NCBI RefSeq assembly: GCF_023674425.1
Contig: NZ_CP098401.1
Span: 62,001-126,000 of the forward strand
Length of the DNA stretch: 64,000 bases
Origin: Sphingomonas donggukensis
GTDB taxonomy: Bacteria; Pseudomonadota; Alphaproteobacteria; Sphingomonadales; Sphingomonadaceae
Direction: 5' to 3'
The notes under the pieces were generated by a model. The model saw nothing but the letters and a program-made list of their open reading frames with translations. It searched no databases and was not told where the DNA came from. Below, piece after piece: positions 9,975-20,987 of this stretch. The stretch's first letter is position 1; every line of letters begins with the position of its first letter. The position numbers and the translations under genes were made by a program.

Positions 9975-10945
9975 GGATTGGCGTGATCGGGGGCGGCGCC
10001 TGGGGCACCGCGCTGGCGCAGGTGGCGGCGCGCGGTGGGCAGCCGGTGACGCTGTGGGCGCGCGAGAGCGAGGTGGTCGCGTCGATCAACGACGCACATG
10101 AGAACGCGGTGTTCCTGAAAGGCGTGGCGCTGTCCGACAGCATCCGCGCGACCGGTCGGCTGGACGATCTGGCCGGACACGACGCGCTGCTGGTGGTGGC
10201 GCCGGCGCAGCATGTCCGCAGCGTGCTGATGGCGACGCCGGTCGGCGCGACGCCACTGGTCCTGTGCGCCAAGGGGATCGAGGCGGGGACGCGGATGCTG
10301 GTCGGCGAAGTCGCGCGCGCCGCCGCGCCGGGCGCGCCGATCGCGGTGCTGTCCGGCCCGACCTTCGCGCATGAAGTGGCCGCGGGGCAGCCGACCGCGG
10401 TGACGCTGGCGTGCGAGGATGCCGACCTGCGCACGCGGCTGGCCGATCGGCTCGCGAGCCCGGCGTTCCGCCCCTATGCCAGCGGCGACGTGGTCGGCGC
10501 CGAGATCGGCGGGGCGGTGAAGAACGTGCTGGCGATCGCGTGCGGCGTGGTCGAGGGCGCGGGGCTGGGGCTGAACGCGCGCGCCGCGCTGATCGCGCGC
10601 GGCTTTGCCGAGATGACGCGGTTCGGGCTGGCGAAGGGCGCGCGGAGCGAAACGCTCGCCGGACTGTCGGGGCTGGGCGACCTGGTGCTGACGTGTTCGT
10701 CGACCAACTCGCGCAATTTCTCTCTGGGCGTCGGGCTGGGTCAGGGACGCGCGGCGGCGGAGCTGCTCGCCGACCGGCGGACGGTGGCGGAGGGCGCGCA
10801 TACCGCGCCGGTGCTGCGCGAGGCAGCGGCGGAGGCGGGCGTCGACATGCCGGTCGTCGCTGCGGTCTGCGACCTGCTGGAGGGGGCCGACGTGCGCGCG
10901 ATCGTCGAGCGGCTGCTGGCGAGGCCGCTCCGGGCCGAAGTATGA
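9971..10945 (+). CDS. gpsA: Glycerol-3-phosphate dehydrogenase [NAD(P)+]
   Basis: Reduces dihydroxyacetone phosphate to sn-glycerol 3-phosphate for phospholipid synthesis. The 324-residue protein has the Rossmann motif [14 protein letters not shown] at the N-terminus, then [17 protein letters not shown] near residue 120, the catalytic-lysine segment [13 protein letters not shown] near 180 and [14 protein letters not shown] near 230. It overlaps tsaD by 4 nt and its TGA overlaps the ATG of the following gene, so the three are coupled. Confidence 0.96.
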   Translation: MRIGVIGGGAWGTALAQVAARGGQPVTLWARESEVVASINDAHENAVFLKGVALSDSIRATGRLDDLAGHDALLVVAPAQHVRSVLMATPVGATPLVLCAKGIEAGTRMLVGEVARAAAPGAPIAVLSGPTFAHEVAAGQPTAVTLACEDADLRTRLADRLASPAFRPYASGDVVGAEIGGAVKNVLAIACGVVEGAGLGLNARAALIARGFAEMTRFGLAKGARSETLAGLSGLGDLVLTCSSTNSRNFSLGVGLGQGRAAAELLADRRTVAEGAHTAPVLREAAAEAGVDMPVVAAVCDLLEGADVRAIVERLLARPLRAEV

Positions 10946-11484
10946 AGCGTTGGGCGGCGCTGCTGAAGGGCGTCAACGTCGGCGGCAACCGCAAGCTGCC
11001 GATGGCCGACCTGCGCGGGTTCGTCGCAGCGCTGGGGTATGGCGAGGTGCGGACGTTGCTGGCGTCGGGCAATGTCGTATTCGATACGCCGGAGACGGAC
11101 GGCGCCGCGCTGGAGGCGCGGCTGGAGCGCGAGGCGGCGAAGCGGTTGGGGCTGACGACCGATTTCCTGGTGCGCAGTGCCGATGACTTGCGCGCGGTGA
11201 TCGCCGCCAATCCGTTTGCCGAACAGGCGAGGGTGCGACCGAGCCACTTGCTGGTGCATTTCCACCGCGATCCGGTGCCGCAGGATCTGGTCGCGGCCAT
11301 GACCGCCGCGCATGACGGGCCGGAGACGCTGTTCGCCCACGGGCGCGAACTGTACGTCGATTATGCCGAGGGGATCGGGACTTCGACGCTGCCACAGGCG
11401 ATGGCGCGGGCGAAGTTTCCGAAGCTCAACACCGCGCGGAACTGGAATACGGTCGGGAAGCTGCTCGCGATAGTGAAGGGGTAG
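10942..11484 (+). CDS. DUF1697 family protein
   Basis: A 180-residue cytoplasmic protein of the DUF1697 family, whose function is not established. The N-terminus WAALLKGVNVGGNRKLPM and the LLASGNVVFD segment near residue 40 are the family signature; the tail TARNWNTVGKLLAIV is also typical. It starts with ATGA overlapping the gpsA stop. Repeats follow directly and probably mark the end of the transcription unit. Confidence 0.88.
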   Translation: MKRWAALLKGVNVGGNRKLPMADLRGFVAALGYGEVRTLLASGNVVFDTPETDGAALEARLEREAAKRLGLTTDFLVRSADDLRAVIAANPFAEQARVRPSHLLVHFHRDPVPQDLVAAMTAAHDGPETLFAHGRELYVDYAEGIGTSTLPQAMARAKFPKLNTARNWNTVGKLLAIVKG

Positions 11485-11502
11485 GGGCACCTCCCGCCAC
11501 AG

Positions 11503-11613
11503 CCCGTTCGCCTCGAGTAGCCGTCGAGCCGGCGTATCGGGAGGTGGATGCCTCAAGAGGAGACTTCTCGATACGGGCTCTCGACAAGCTCGATCCCTAT
11601 TCGAAGCGAACGG
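11503..11613. repeat. Palindromic repeat, type A (long form)
   Basis: Left arm starts CCCGTTCGCCTCGAGTAGCC and the right arm ends with TCCCTATTCGAAGCGAACGG, its near-reverse complement. Between them lie further partly complementary blocks (CTTCTCGATACGGGCTCTCG), so the element can fold into nested hairpins. First of three repeat units in the 377-nt gene-free stretch 11485-11861. Confidence 0.85.
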
Positions 11614-11650
11614 TTTTTTTGGGGGGGCGTACGTTGCGACATTCGGATCA

Positions 11651-11680
11651 GGTGCTTCGACTTCGCTCAGCACGAACGGG
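11651..11680. repeat. Partial type A repeat half-element
   Basis: A lone half-site (GCTTCGACTTCGCTCAGC then ACGAACGG) between two complete long-form repeats. It lacks a facing arm, so it looks like a decayed or related single copy. Confidence 0.55.
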
Positions 11681-11709
11681 ACTTTTCACGCCCGGCCCGC
11701 TCCAGAAAT

Positions 11710-11828
11710 CCGTTCGCCTCGAGTAGGGATCGAGCGAAGTCGAGAGCCCGCATCGAGAGGGCTATCTTGTGGCATCGACCTCTCGATACGTCGTCTCGAC
11801 AAGCTCGACGACTCCGCGAGGCGAACGG
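11710..11828. repeat. Palindromic repeat, type A (long form)
   Basis: Second complete long copy in this gap: left arm CCGTTCGCCTCGAGTAGGG, centre with CATCGAGAGG facing CCTCTCGATACG, right arm ending CGAGGCGAACGG. Together with the preceding units it fills the convergent gap between the DUF1697 and AsmA-like genes, where it may also act as a bidirectional transcript end. No gene is seen in the gap. Confidence 0.88.
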
Positions 11829-11861
11829 GTGGGGGCGGAGGAGCGGGGCGCTTACTGTCCC

Positions 11862-13715
11862 TCACCGCCCGATCGCGCGCCGGCTCAAGCCCGCGCAGTC
11901 GGCGTCCGTGGCGGTCGGGCCCTGTTTGCCGGTGATCGCGCGACCGATGCCCTTCAGGATGTTGCCGACCGACTTCACCTCCTTCGGCACCACCACCTGC
12001 GGGTCGCGGATCGTGCCGGTAGCGGTGACCGATCCGGGGATGCGGAGCACCGAATCGCGCTTGGGCGCGCCGGTCAGCGTTGCTGCGATCGCTTCGGACG
12101 GGAAGCTGACGCCGCCTGTCCCGCGGGTCTGGCTGGCGCTGGTGTCGACGATCAGCGGCGCGAAGGTGCCACGGCCGTTCGCCACCGCGAGGCGCACGAC
12201 GGCGCAGCGCAGAACCGCGCGCTTGTCGTCGTCGGTGGTGAGCGCGCGGCCGGCGTCGAAGCCGAGCATCGCCGCCATCTTCGCCGGCAGCGCGCCGTCG
12301 CGCGCGACGATGCCTATGCTGCCGTCCGACGCGCCGACCGCTTCGCGCAGCGTGCTGCCGATGCCGGCGAGGCGCACGCGGGCGTCCAGCCGCCCGCTGA
12401 CGTCCCCGCTGCCGGCGAGTGCTGAGATGCTGCTGCCCGTCATGTCGAGCGCCAGCGTCACCGTCGGCACGCGCCGCTCGCCGCGCTGGTCCACCACCAC
12501 CCGCCCGGTGATCGCGCCGCGCGTCAGTCCGACGGCCAGCGGCGCCACCGTCAGCAACTGGTGATCGAGCGTCATCACGCCGCGGATGCCGGTCAGCGAG
12601 GTGGGCCCCCGCGCGCTGGCGATGCGGTCGATGCGAAAGGCGATGCGCCCGTCGGTCCTGTCGATCTTGCGGATGTTGATGCGCGTCGGCGGCACGATCT
12701 TCGGCCCCTCCGCGCGCAGCCGGGCGGCGGCGGCCGCCTGCCCGCGATCGTCGGCGAGGTCGGCGAAGTCGAGCCGGGCGAAGCGCACGTCGCCGTCGAG
12801 TTTCGTACGTCCATCCTCCTTCGTCACGTCGAGCCGGCCCGACAGCGGCGAGCTGCCGATCGTGCCCTTCAGCTCGGTGATGACCCATTTGGGATCGTCG
12901 TGGCGCACCTTTGCCGACAGGGTGACGGGCTGCGTCCCGAACAGCCCCGCCTCGATGATCGCGTCGATCAGCTTCAGGTCGTCGGCTTTGGCGGTGACGG
13001 TAAGCGCCATGTGGTCGGCGTTCAGCGGGCTGTCCATCGTGCCCTGCGCGTGGAGGGTCAGCGCCGCGCCGTCGATCGCGACCCGGAACGGCCACGGCTT
13101 GTAGGCGTCGCCGATGCCGGGGCCGGAGGCGGCGACCTTCACGGGCGCGCCGCGGACGAGGCCGGTGCCGGCGACGCGGATGCCCTGTGCCTGGTCGGCG
13201 GCGACGGTGACGGTGAAGCTGCGCCCGCGTTTCGCGTCACGGTAGCGGACGACGGCGTTCTCGACGCGCAGGCCGTCCAGCTGAGGCGCGTCGCCGCCGG
13301 CGGTGTTGGCGCTGTCGGCCTTGTCCCAGTTGCGCCGCCCGTTCGCGTCGCGGACGAGGTCGAGGCGGACATCGCGGGCAAGGATGGTCGAGGGACTGAA
13401 GCTCCCGCGCAACAGCGACAGCGCGCGCAGCGTGGTCCGAATCTCGCCGATGTTGGCGAGATCGCCGGTGCCCGCCCAGGCGGCCTGCGGCACGCGGACG
13501 TTGCGGACGATGATGGTCGGGTGGAAGGAAAACGCCTCCTGTCGCTCGATCGACCGGATCGTCACGGGCCGCCCGAACCGCGCCGACAGCCGGTCCTCGG
13601 CCACCCCCTTCAGCGATCCCACCGGGAAGGCCGCGACGAACAGCAGCGCGGCTGCGACGAGCAGAGCCAGAACGATCAGGGTAATGCGGAACCACCGCGC
13701 GCGAAGAAATGCCAT
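11862..13715 (-). CDS. AsmA family protein
   Basis: A 617-residue envelope protein of the AsmA/bridge-like lipid transfer group, thought to help phospholipid traffic or outer-membrane assembly. One membrane anchor lies at residues 10-32 (ITLIVLALLVAAALLFVAAF), then a long periplasmic beta-rich part with VAEDRLSARFGRPVTIRSIE near residue 38, the opening of AsmA domains, and a C-terminal AsmA_2-like part with LDARVRLAGIGSTLREAVGA near residue 450. ATG at 13715 was chosen because the anchor and homology begin there. The gene faces a repeat cluster at its 3' end. Confidence 0.88.
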   Translation of the reverse strand: MAFLRARWFRITLIVLALLVAAALLFVAAFPVGSLKGVAEDRLSARFGRPVTIRSIERQEAFSFHPTIIVRNVRVPQAAWAGTGDLANIGEIRTTLRALSLLRGSFSPSTILARDVRLDLVRDANGRRNWDKADSANTAGGDAPQLDGLRVENAVVRYRDAKRGRSFTVTVAADQAQGIRVAGTGLVRGAPVKVAASGPGIGDAYKPWPFRVAIDGAALTLHAQGTMDSPLNADHMALTVTAKADDLKLIDAIIEAGLFGTQPVTLSAKVRHDDPKWVITELKGTIGSSPLSGRLDVTKEDGRTKLDGDVRFARLDFADLADDRGQAAAAARLRAEGPKIVPPTRINIRKIDRTDGRIAFRIDRIASARGPTSLTGIRGVMTLDHQLLTVAPLAVGLTRGAITGRVVVDQRGERRVPTVTLALDMTGSSISALAGSGDVSGRLDARVRLAGIGSTLREAVGASDGSIGIVARDGALPAKMAAMLGFDAGRALTTDDDKRAVLRCAVVRLAVANGRGTFAPLIVDTSASQTRGTGGVSFPSEAIAATLTGAPKRDSVLRIPGSVTATGTIRDPQVVVPKEVKSVGNILKGIGRAITGKQGPTATDADCAGLSRRAIGR

Positions 13716-13747
13716 CGCGGCGGGACGTTTCGGAAGCGTTTTGGTTC

Positions 13748-13909
13748 CTAGAAGTCGATGGCGATGCCCTTGCTCTCCCAATCGCCGTAGCGGACCGGAT
13801 CGAGCCCCATCGGGTCGTGGTCGGGGCGGACCAGGGGTTCGGGCTGCGGCACCGGCGGACTCGGCGGCATGTCTGCGGGCGGTTTCACATGGGCGGGGCG
13901 CTGACCCAT
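13748..13909 (-). CDS. DUF1674 protein, SdhAF4-type succinate dehydrogenase assembly factor
   Basis: A 53-residue protein ending DPVRYGDWESKGIAIDF, the C-terminal signature of DUF1674, the family of mitochondrial succinate dehydrogenase assembly factor 4, which binds flavinylated SdhA before it joins SdhB. The Pro-rich N-terminus is typical. The start is decided by the ribosome site: GGAG is 6 nt before ATG 13909, while the in-frame ATG at 13915 directly abuts it. It lies between asmA-like and rsmB genes, far from sdhCDA (32.8-35.4 kb) and sdhB (45.8 kb) but in the same window. Confidence 0.85.
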   Translation of the reverse strand: MGQRPAHVKPPADMPPSPPVPQPEPLVRPDHDPMGLDPVRYGDWESKGIAIDF

Positions 13910-13957
13910 CACCATCTCCTGATTGCTACGCGGCACGATAGCGGCCACATCGGCGCG

Positions 13958-15244
13958 ATGGCAGCCCCCGACAAGACCCGACGCGACGAAACCACCCAAG
14001 ATGCGCCCGGAGTCCCCGCGCGGCGGGCGGCGCTGAAGCTGCTCGATGCGGTGCAGCGGCGCGGCCAGCCGCTGGAGACGGCGCTGCACAACGCGACGCA
14101 GGGGCTGAACCATCCGCCCGACCGCGCGCTTGCGCATGCGCTTGCGGCGGAGGTGCTGCGGCGGCTGCCCGATCTCGATGCGCTGATCGATTCGGCGACG
14201 CGGCTGGTGCTGGCGGAGGATGCGAAGGCGCGGGCGGTGCTGCGCATCGCGCTGGCGCAGGCGCTGGTGCTCGGCACGCCCCCGCATGCGGCGATCGCGA
14301 CCGTGCTGCCGCTGGTCGACGGAGGGCCGCGCAAGCTGGTCCACGGCGTGTTCGGCACGCTGATGCGTCAGGGCGCGACGCTGCCCGAGCTGCCGACGTT
14401 GCCCGCGCCGATCGTCGAGCGGTGGACCACGCAATGGGGCGCGGGCGTGGCCGAGGCGGCGCGCCGGTCGATCGCCGCGCCGCCGCCGCTCGACCTGTCG
14501 CTGAAGGCCGACGATGTTGCGCATCCCGACGGCACCGCGCTGTTGCCGCGCCACATCCGCCTGCCCGCGGGTGCGCCGGTGGTGGCGGCGGAGGGCTTTG
14601 CCGAGGGTGGCTGGTGGGTGCAGGATCTGGCGGCATCGATCCCCGCGCGGCTGATCGGGGCGGGCACCGGCCGCGTGCTCGACCTGTGCGCGGCGCCTGG
14701 GGGCAAGACGCTCCAGCTGGCGGCGGCGGGGTGGCAGGTGACCGCGCTCGATATCGCGCAAAGCCGGATGGGGCGGCTGAACGAGAATTTGGCGCGCACC
14801 GGGCTGGAGGCCGAAGTGGTGACCGCCGACGCGCTGAAGTGGGAGGCGGAGGCGCCGTATGACGCGGTGCTGCTGGATGCGCCGTGCAGCGCGACCGGGA
14901 TTTTCCGCCGCCATCCCGACGTGCTCCATCGTTCGGGCCCGCGCTTGATCGCCGAAATGGCGGAGTTGCAGGCGCGTATCCTGGCGCGCGCCGCCGATTG
15001 GGTGCGGCCGGGCGGGCTGCTGGTCTATGCCACCTGTTCGCTTGAACCTGCGGAAGGCGAGGCGCAGGTCGAGGCGTTCCTAACCGCGCGCGGTGACTTT
15101 GCGATCGACCCGGCGCTGCCCGACGAATTGCCGGACGGCCTGCCCGCCGCCTCGCGCGGCTGGGTGCGGGTGCTGCCGGGGATGCTGGCGGACGTGGGCG
15201 GACTCGACGGGTTCTTCATCTGCCGGATGATGCGGACGGGGTGA
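13958..15244 (+). CDS. rsmB: 16S rRNA (cytosine-5-)-methyltransferase, RsmB family
   Basis: SAM-dependent methyltransferase of the RsmB/NOL1/Sun group, expected to methylate C967 of 16S rRNA. The 428-residue protein has an NusB-like helical N-terminal domain (ARRAALKLLDAVQRRGQPL), then the methyltransferase domain with VLDLCAAPGGKTLQL near residue 245. Both cysteines of the mechanism are present: Cys310 in DAPCSATG and Cys360 in YATCSLEP. ATG 13958 is where homology begins. It is divergent from the DUF1674 gene with 48 nt between starts. Confidence 0.92.
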   Translation: MAAPDKTRRDETTQDAPGVPARRAALKLLDAVQRRGQPLETALHNATQGLNHPPDRALAHALAAEVLRRLPDLDALIDSATRLVLAEDAKARAVLRIALAQALVLGTPPHAAIATVLPLVDGGPRKLVHGVFGTLMRQGATLPELPTLPAPIVERWTTQWGAGVAEAARRSIAAPPPLDLSLKADDVAHPDGTALLPRHIRLPAGAPVVAAEGFAEGGWWVQDLAASIPARLIGAGTGRVLDLCAAPGGKTLQLAAAGWQVTALDIAQSRMGRLNENLARTGLEAEVVTADALKWEAEAPYDAVLLDAPCSATGIFRRHPDVLHRSGPRLIAEMAELQARILARAADWVRPGGLLVYATCSLEPAEGEAQVEAFLTARGDFAIDPALPDELPDGLPAASRGWVRVLPGMLADVGGLDGFFICRMMRTG

Positions 15245-15329
15245 GCCTGCGCGGGAGCACGGCGGCTAGTTTGGCGGGGGACGGCTCCGCGCGCTTGCCC
15301 CGCCGCCCGGCCATGCTAAGGCCGCGCGC

Positions 15330-15986
15330 ATGGCTATCCGCATCGCGCCTTCGATCCTGTCCGCCGACTTCGCGCGCCTGGGCGAGGAGGTCCGCGCGAT
15401 CGATGCGGCGGGGGCGGACTGGGTGCATGTCGATGTGATGGACGGGCATTTCGTGCCCAATATCACGATCGGGCCGGCGGTGGTGAAGGCGCTGCGCCCG
15501 CACACGACGAAGCCGTTCGACGTCCACCTGATGATCGCGCCGGTCGATCCGTTCCTGGACGCCTTTGCCGAGGCGGGGGCCGACATCATCACGGTGCACC
15601 CGGAGGCCGGGCCGCACATCCACCGGACGGTCCAGCGCATCAAGGGGCTGGGCAAGCGCGCGGGCGTGGTGCTGAACCCAGGCACGCCCGCCAAGATGCT
15701 CGATTACCTGATCGACATGGTCGACCTGGTGCTGGTGATGAGCGTCAATCCCGGTTTCGGCGGGCAGAGCTTCATCGACAGCCAGCTGAAGAAGATCGCC
15801 GCGATCCGCAAGATGATCGAGATGAGCGGGCGATCGATCGACCTGCAGGTCGACGGCGGCATCGACGTCGCGACCGCGCGCGCCTGCGTCGATGCGGGTG
15901 CCGACGTGCTGGTCGCGGGCACCGCCACCTTCCGCGGCGGGGCGGAGCACTACGCGGCGAATATCCGGGCGCTGCGCGGCGAATGA
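15330..15986 (+). CDS. rpe: Ribulose-phosphate 3-epimerase
   Basis: Interconverts ribulose 5-phosphate and xylulose 5-phosphate in the pentose phosphate pathway. Normal length of 218 residues with [16 protein letters not shown] at the N-terminus, the metal/catalytic [15 protein letters not shown] near residue 35, [14 protein letters not shown] near 138 and [10 protein letters not shown] near 170. No clear Shine-Dalgarno is present; ATGCTAAGG lies 8-10 nt before the ATG. Its stop overlaps the start of the next gene as ATGA. Confidence 0.97.
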   Translation: MAIRIAPSILSADFARLGEEVRAIDAAGADWVHVDVMDGHFVPNITIGPAVVKALRPHTTKPFDVHLMIAPVDPFLDAFAEAGADIITVHPEAGPHIHRTVQRIKGLGKRAGVVLNPGTPAKMLDYLIDMVDLVLVMSVNPGFGGQSFIDSQLKKIAAIRKMIEMSGRSIDLQVDGGIDVATARACVDAGADVLVAGTATFRGGAEHYAANIRALRGE

Positions 15987-17731
15987 CCGCGCGACCGGGG
16001 ATCGACCCACTCGCCGACGAGCCCGGCGCCGACGGCATCGACGAGGGCAAGCGGCTGATCCGTGTCGGCGGGGACAGCGGGCGCTCGCTGGCCGAGCGGC
16101 TGGCCGAACGGCTGCATTTGCTGGCGTGGCGGACGCCGTTTCACGGGCTGAGGCTCGGCGGGCGGTATCCGCTGAAGCTGCTGACGGTTGCCGACGATCC
16201 GTTTGCGGGCGATGTCGCGCGGGGGCGCGCGCTGCTCGACGGGACGCTGGTGTTTCGGGGCGAGCGGCGGGCGGTCGTCGGGCTCGACCTGAAGGCTGCC
16301 GACTGGTCGCGCGCGTTTGGCGATCACCTCCACAGCTTTGCGTGGCTGCGCGACCTGTCGACCGTCGCGACCCGCGCCGATGCCGCGCCGGTCGCGGAGC
16401 ATCTGACCCGTGCTTGGCTGGCGGCGCACGGCGATGCCGTCGCCGACCCGGCGTGGCGCCCCGATCTGTGGGGACGGCGCATCCTGGCGTGGGTGGCGCA
16501 CGCGCCGCTGATCCTGTCGTCGACCGACCTGATCTATCGATCGAAGCTGCTGACGACGCTCGCGCGCGGGGCGCGGCATCTGGAGCGCACTGCCGACCGC
16601 GCGCCGGCGGGTCCGGGGCGGATCGCGGCCTGGTCGGGCGTGGTCGCGGCGGGGCTGCTGATCCCCGGCGGCGACACGCGGCGTGCGCTGGGCGAGGCCG
16701 GGCTGGCGCGGGCGCTGGATGCATCAATCACGTCGGACGGCGGCATCGTCGGACGTTCCGGCGCGGGGCAACTCGATGCGCTGATGCTGCTCGTGGCTCT
16801 GCGCGCGGTCTATGCCGCCCGGCGGATGGACATGCCCGACGCCGCCGAGATGGCGGTGAACCGGTTGGTCCCGCCGTTGCTGGGCCTCGCCCACGGCGAC
16901 CGCGGCCTGAGCAGCTGGCAGGGCGGCGGGCCGATTTCGGGCGACACCATCGACGCGGTGGTGACGGCCAGTGGCGTGCGCACCCGCCCGCTGCGCCAGG
17001 CGCGCGAATGGGGGTATCAGCGGCTGTCGGCGATGGGCACGTTGCTGGTGATGGACGCCGCCCCGCCGCCGGTCGCGCGCGCGGTCGATGGCGGATGCGC
17101 CTCCACGCTGGCGTTCGAGCTGTCGGACGGGCCGAACCGCATCGTCGTCAATTGCGGCGGCGCGCGGATGGCGAACGCGACTCTGCCCGCGGCGCTGTGC
17201 GAGGGATTGCGCACGACCGCGGCGCATTCGACCCTGGTGCTGGGCGACGCCAATTCGACGGCGCTCCAGGCCGACGGGTCGCTGGGTCGCGGGGTCGGCG
17301 AGGTCGAATTGGCGCGGGGTGAGACCGACGCCGCCAGCCGGATCGAGGCGAGCCACGACGGCTATGTCCGGCGCATGGGGTTCCTCCACCGCCGCACGAT
17401 CGCGCTGGGATCGGACGGGCGCGACGTGCGCGGCGAGGATTCGCTGATCCCGTCCGGGCGTACGCGACCCAAGGCGAAGGGTTTCGCGATCCGCTTTCAC
17501 CTAGCCCCCACGGTCGAGGTCGCGGCGACCGCGGACGGGCAGGGCGCGGTGCTGAGGCTGCCCGGCAACATCCTGTGGCAGTTCCGCTGCAAGGGCGCGG
17601 TGCTGGCGCTCGAGGAAAGCCTGTGGATCGACGGCGACGGGCGCCCGCACCCGACCGAACAGATCGTCGTCTCCGGCGAGGCGACGCCCGGCGGGACGAG
17701 CGTCAGCTGGTGGTTCCACCGATCGAAATAA
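15983..17731 (+). CDS. Heparinase II/III family protein
   Basis: A 582-residue protein of the heparinase II/III-like group: a helical toroid N-terminal half ([16 protein letters not shown] near residue 165) followed by a beta-sheet half with [16 protein letters not shown] near 378 and [13 protein letters not shown] near 412, matching the heparinase II/III C-terminal domain. Such proteins act on acidic polysaccharides, but no secretion signal is visible at the N-terminus. It is coupled to rpe by ATGA and followed 4 nt later by purH, an order I recall from other sphingomonads. Substrate unknown. Confidence 0.85.
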   Translation: MTARPGIDPLADEPGADGIDEGKRLIRVGGDSGRSLAERLAERLHLLAWRTPFHGLRLGGRYPLKLLTVADDPFAGDVARGRALLDGTLVFRGERRAVVGLDLKAADWSRAFGDHLHSFAWLRDLSTVATRADAAPVAEHLTRAWLAAHGDAVADPAWRPDLWGRRILAWVAHAPLILSSTDLIYRSKLLTTLARGARHLERTADRAPAGPGRIAAWSGVVAAGLLIPGGDTRRALGEAGLARALDASITSDGGIVGRSGAGQLDALMLLVALRAVYAARRMDMPDAAEMAVNRLVPPLLGLAHGDRGLSSWQGGGPISGDTIDAVVTASGVRTRPLRQAREWGYQRLSAMGTLLVMDAAPPPVARAVDGGCASTLAFELSDGPNRIVVNCGGARMANATLPAALCEGLRTTAAHSTLVLGDANSTALQADGSLGRGVGEVELARGETDAASRIEASHDGYVRRMGFLHRRTIALGSDGRDVRGEDSLIPSGRTRPKAKGFAIRFHLAPTVEVAATADGQGAVLRLPGNILWQFRCKGAVLALEESLWIDGDGRPHPTEQIVVSGEATPGGTSVSWWFHRSK

Positions 17732-17735
17732 GGGA

Positions 17736-19325
<1,590 letters not shown>

Positions 19326-19330
19326 GCATC

Positions 19331-19438
19331 CTGTTCCCCGGCGAAGGCCGGGGTCCAGTTGCGGCACGCGTGTTACTTCGCGCTACCCGTCGCCATGATC
19401 GTCCCCCCAACTGGGCCCCGGCCTTTGCCGGGGAACAG
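19331..19438. repeat. Paired palindromic repeat, type B
   Basis: Two inverted copies of CTGTTCCCCGGC-GAAGGCCGGGG-TCCAGTT (19331-19360 and 19408-19438), each itself a hairpin, with about 47 nt between. The same unit recurs around the GIY-YIG gene (49502-49873) and at 53929-54034. It separates convergent purH and the flippase gene. Confidence 0.9.
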
Positions 19439-19454
19439 CTCTGGGGACGGGTCG

Positions 19455-20987
19455 TCACGCTCGCTCCAGCAACCCCTCGCCCGGCACCGCATCGTCCGCT
19501 TTTGGCATCTTGCGGAACAGCGCGCGGTCGTCGTCGCGGAACGCCCATTTCCACAGGATCAGGCAATAGGTGCCGGCGATCGCCGGGCAGCCGATGATGA
19601 GTTCGGCCCACTCCAGCCGCTTGGGCAGGGTAGTGAATCCCCAACCGACCAGTCCCGCCGCCAGCGCGGCCCAGACGAGCGGCCAGCGCAGGGGGTTCAC
19701 GCTCGCCCCCAGCAGCCGCTTCGCCAGCCACGTCTTGGCAAGCGATCCGCCGAGCAGCGCGAGCATCAGCGCGACCGCGACGCCCGCGGCCTGGAAATTG
19801 ACCGGCCACCCCGCCCAGCGCATCGCGAGGATCAGCGCGAAGCTCAAGGCAATCTGGAACAGCAGCACGCCGACCGAGATCATCAGGTTGCGGTGCCGCG
19901 CGACATAGACCAGCGCCGATTCGCTGACCGCGCCGGGCGAGGCGAACACCTCCGCCACCAGCAGGAAGGCGAGCGCCGCGGTGCCCGCCACGAACTGCGG
20001 CCCGACGACGCCCATCACCGCTTCGCCCGGCACCGAGCCCATCAGCGCGAGGCCGCCTTGCGCGGCGACGATCCAGAAGCCGACCTGCGCGACCTGATGC
20101 GCGACGGCGGCGCGGTCGCCGTCCTTCAGGCTCTGGGTGATGACCGGCCCGAGGACGGGATCGAAGCTGGTCTTCAGCTTCTGCGGCAGCGACGCCACCT
20201 GCTGCGCCATGTAGTAGATGCCGACGATCGCGGGCGTGAACAGGATGCCCAGGATGAAGCGATCGACGTTGCGCGTCGCCCATTCGAGCGTGTCGGCCCC
20301 GGCGAGCGGCGCGTTGCGGCGGGCGAGTGCGAACAGCGGGCGGACCTGTGGCCGCCATCCGCGCGGCAGGCCGTAGCTGCGGATGAAGGGAATGAGCGAC
20401 GCGGTGAGCGCCGCCGCCATCGACAGGACATAGGCGATGATGAGCCCGTCGCGCGACGACACGTAATACAGCGCCCAGGCGGCGATGCTGATCGTCCACG
20501 GCTCGACCACCGCGCGCGCGGTCACCGTCGCCTTGACGTTCAGGCGGTACGCGAGCGCGGCTAGGCTGACGTCGGACCAGGCGATCGCGAACACGATCGT
20601 CGGCAACAGCCATTCCAGGCCCGAGACCCGGCTGTTCGGGAACATCGCCTGCGGGAACACGAACAGCAGTGCGCTCGCCACCATCGACGCGACGAAGGCG
20701 ACGACCATCGCGTCCCACACGACATGGACATGGGGGCGGTCGGTCGAGGTCAGCGCCTGCGCGAGGCCGCGCTTCAGCCCCAGCGTCGCGACCAGCGCGG
20801 CGAATTCGACGACGACGACCGCGAGCGCGAACCGCCCGACGATCTCCGGCCCGTACAGCCGCCCGGCGATGAACAGGAAGGGGAGGCGCGCGGCGAGGCG
20901 CAGGAAGAAGCCGAGGATGTTGGTCCGGCCCCCCTTCGCCAGCGCGGCAATGTCCTGCTGGGCCGGCTGTGCGGCGGTATCGGTCAT
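19455..20987 (-). CDS. Polysaccharide/oligosaccharide flippase (Wzx/MATE-like)
   Basis: A 510-residue polytopic inner-membrane protein of the polysaccharide transport superfamily, expected to flip lipid-linked sugars. About 12-14 hydrophobic segments are visible. The N-terminal ALAKGGRTNILGFFLRLAAR and the GRFALAVVVVEFAALVATLGLKRG region near residues 50-75 fit the family, as does NVDRFILGILFTPAIVGIYYMAQQ near 240. ATG 20987 overlaps the stop of the antiporter gene (ATGA), so they are coupled. No sugar transferases are nearby, so its glycan is unknown. Confidence 0.82.
   Translation of the reverse strand: MTDTAAQPAQQDIAALAKGGRTNILGFFLRLAARLPFLFIAGRLYGPEIVGRFALAVVVVEFAALVATLGLKRGLAQALTSTDRPHVHVVWDAMVVAFVASMVASALLFVFPQAMFPNSRVSGLEWLLPTIVFAIAWSDVSLAALAYRLNVKATVTARAVVEPWTISIAAWALYYVSSRDGLIIAYVLSMAAALTASLIPFIRSYGLPRGWRPQVRPLFALARRNAPLAGADTLEWATRNVDRFILGILFTPAIVGIYYMAQQVASLPQKLKTSFDPVLGPVITQSLKDGDRAAVAHQVAQVGFWIVAAQGGLALMGSVPGEAVMGVVGPQFVAGTAALAFLLVAEVFASPGAVSESALVYVARHRNLMISVGVLLFQIALSFALILAMRWAGWPVNFQAAGVAVALMLALLGGSLAKTWLAKRLLGASVNPLRWPLVWAALAAGLVGWGFTTLPKRLEWAELIIGCPAIAGTYCLILWKWAFRDDDRALFRKMPKADDAVPGEGLLERA

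Noticed and set aside
8357..10801. 814-aa open frame opposite hemC/tsaD/gpsA
   Set aside because: Crosses three clear genes on the other strand and has low-complexity composition; an antisense artefact of high GC.
11485..11861. CRISPR array suggested by repeated units
   Set aside because: Units are inverted, differ in length and lack regular unique spacers; no cas gene is present.
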